From NCBI RefSeq assembly GCF_018691265.1, contig NW_024881296.1, positions 2,254,279 through 2,318,278 on the forward strand: 64,000 nt of DNA, read 5' to 3'. Source of the DNA: Tyto alba. Taxonomy: Eukaryota > Chordata > Aves > Strigiformes > Tytonidae. The position numbers were made by a program, and so were the translations under genes. This document shows positions 62,860 to 64,000 of this stretch, one piece after another. The notes beneath the pieces were generated by a model, which did no database searches, was not told the origin of the DNA, and saw nothing but the letters and a program-made list of their open reading frames with translations. The first letter of the stretch is position 1; every line of letters starts with the position of its first letter.

Positions 62860-64000
62860 GTAAGAATTGGGAGTTTCCTTTTTTCCCTACTACCTACTAG
62901 CACACTGGCCAGCACATGAGCAAACCTGCCAAGAGCAACGTGTTGTCCAATGTCATTTCCATCTTCCAAAATGACTTAGTCTGACTTTTTATGCCACTCA
63001 CAATTTATTTCATGATGTGCACAAAGGTTTACATGAGCAGCACCCCCTTCTAAGGCATCACAGCAAATACTAAAAATGGTTTCGACTCACCGAAGTATAG
63101 AGGCCTGGCTGCGGAGCACAAGGAACTGTGTTGTGAGATGGTATTTCCAAAAGGTTGTCCCTTCAGGAAGCAGGGAGACGTCGTGTTGGCAATAATGCTA
63201 GCAAGCGAGCAGGCAAGATGACTAACTGGTTAACACTTTTTTTTATACCCACATGCATGGCCTGAAAAAAATCTTTTCTTCTTCTCTTTTTCCTCCTTTT
63301 TTAAAATTAGACCCCTGCAACCCCTAATGAAAGCTTTTCTATTGACATAGTAACAGAAGAGTACACTTTAACTTACTCTTTTTCCATGAAGCAGATGTCT
63401 TTTCTTGTGAGAATTGGCATATTTTTACCCTTAGAATGATCTCTGCTTTTATATGCCTAATTAAATTTTAGCGGTCCCTTGCTTAAATAAAGATTTATTA
63501 GCTGTTAAAATTGTAGCATAATTCTTCCGCCACCTACACGCTATCCTTTAACATATTTACAAGCAGAATGGCTTATCCTCTATAAAAAAAGGTGGATGAT
63601 TTAATGTTGTTTTATTATCGGTGTCAATTACTAAACTTCAGCCTCACAATAGAGCTTTCTGAAGATACTCTGCAACTGTCAAAGCACCCCAGGAAAGAAA
63701 AGCTGTGAGTCTTAGATATCAAGTGCTCAAAATGAGCCGTAGATTTTAGCCCCATGTTCAAACTTTTCCACAACCGTGATATGGGCTAACACGTCATCAG
63801 ACAGAGAAGGAATCCAGGGAATTATTTAGAGGAGCTGAAATCTGCATCGTCAGAAGCATGCACTTATATGCTGCTTCTCATTTCTCTTTGTGCATGAGAA
63901 AGACAAAGCATGTATACAATATCTTTGCACACATACATTTATATATACTTACAGAAAGGCAACAGTAACACAGGAAAGTACCGTGCTTGCCAAACTATTG
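62860..64000. other. non-genic DNA with a possible conserved block
   Basis: The segment 63310-63660 has no simple repeats apart from one A-run, an AT-rich and evenly mixed composition, and words such as CCTAATTAAATTTTAGC near 63458 and TTTATTAGCTGTTAAAATTG near 63494. It looks like conserved non-coding DNA. No gene or repeat family was recognised. Confidence 0.3.

Noticed and set aside
1..64000. tRNA, rRNA, well-known microRNA, CRISPR array or bacterial operon
   Set aside because: No cloverleaf with both intact promoter boxes, no known microRNA seed that I searched for by eye, no regularly spaced direct repeats, and no dense same-strand coding was found.

Overview
This window looks like vertebrate, most probably bird, nuclear DNA. 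It is AT-rich (about 40% GC by eye), sparse in repeats, and shows no compact gene array, operon, ribosome-binding sites or long coding frames. The lineage call rests on the repeats: three CR1-type LINE 3' tails (about 3.8-3.96 kb, 27.35 kb and 39.6 kb), two old MIR/CORE-SINE copies (40.09-40.37 kb on the plus strand, 50.76-50.90 kb on the minus strand), and one roughly 1-kb solo LTR (50.94-51.95 kb) that resembles endogenous-retrovirus LTRs of birds. These families are recognised from memory of their consensus sequences, not from a search.

Layout: 0.9-1.2 kb is a compact CpG-rich island (28 CpG counted in 300 bases) in otherwise CpG-poor DNA. From 1.2 to 39.6 kb the sequence is non-genic, with A/T runs, a (TA)n microsatellite at 1.95 kb, a 187-bp A/C-only tract at 19.4 kb, a perfect palindrome at 23.23 kb and decayed CR1 tails. 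From 39.6 to 52 kb lie a CR1 tail, the two SINEs and the solo LTR. From 52 to 64 kb there is more single-copy DNA with a GC-rich patch at 56.4-56.9 kb and several short exon-like segments.

No known protein-coding gene was recognised. A few short segments combine a coding-like reading frame with good splice signals (21.85-21.99, 56.50-56.57 minus, 60.56-60.86 and 62.82-62.86 kb). They are candidates only; sites like these also arise by chance in 64 kb. The two longest frames (170 and 175 codons) are about what chance predicts for this length and composition. Several repeat-free blocks with homeodomain-type words look like conserved regulatory DNA, but that is an impression needing a multi-species alignment.

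The window therefore reads as an intron or gene desert with possible enhancers and a possible CpG-island promoter. No new multi-gene system was seen.
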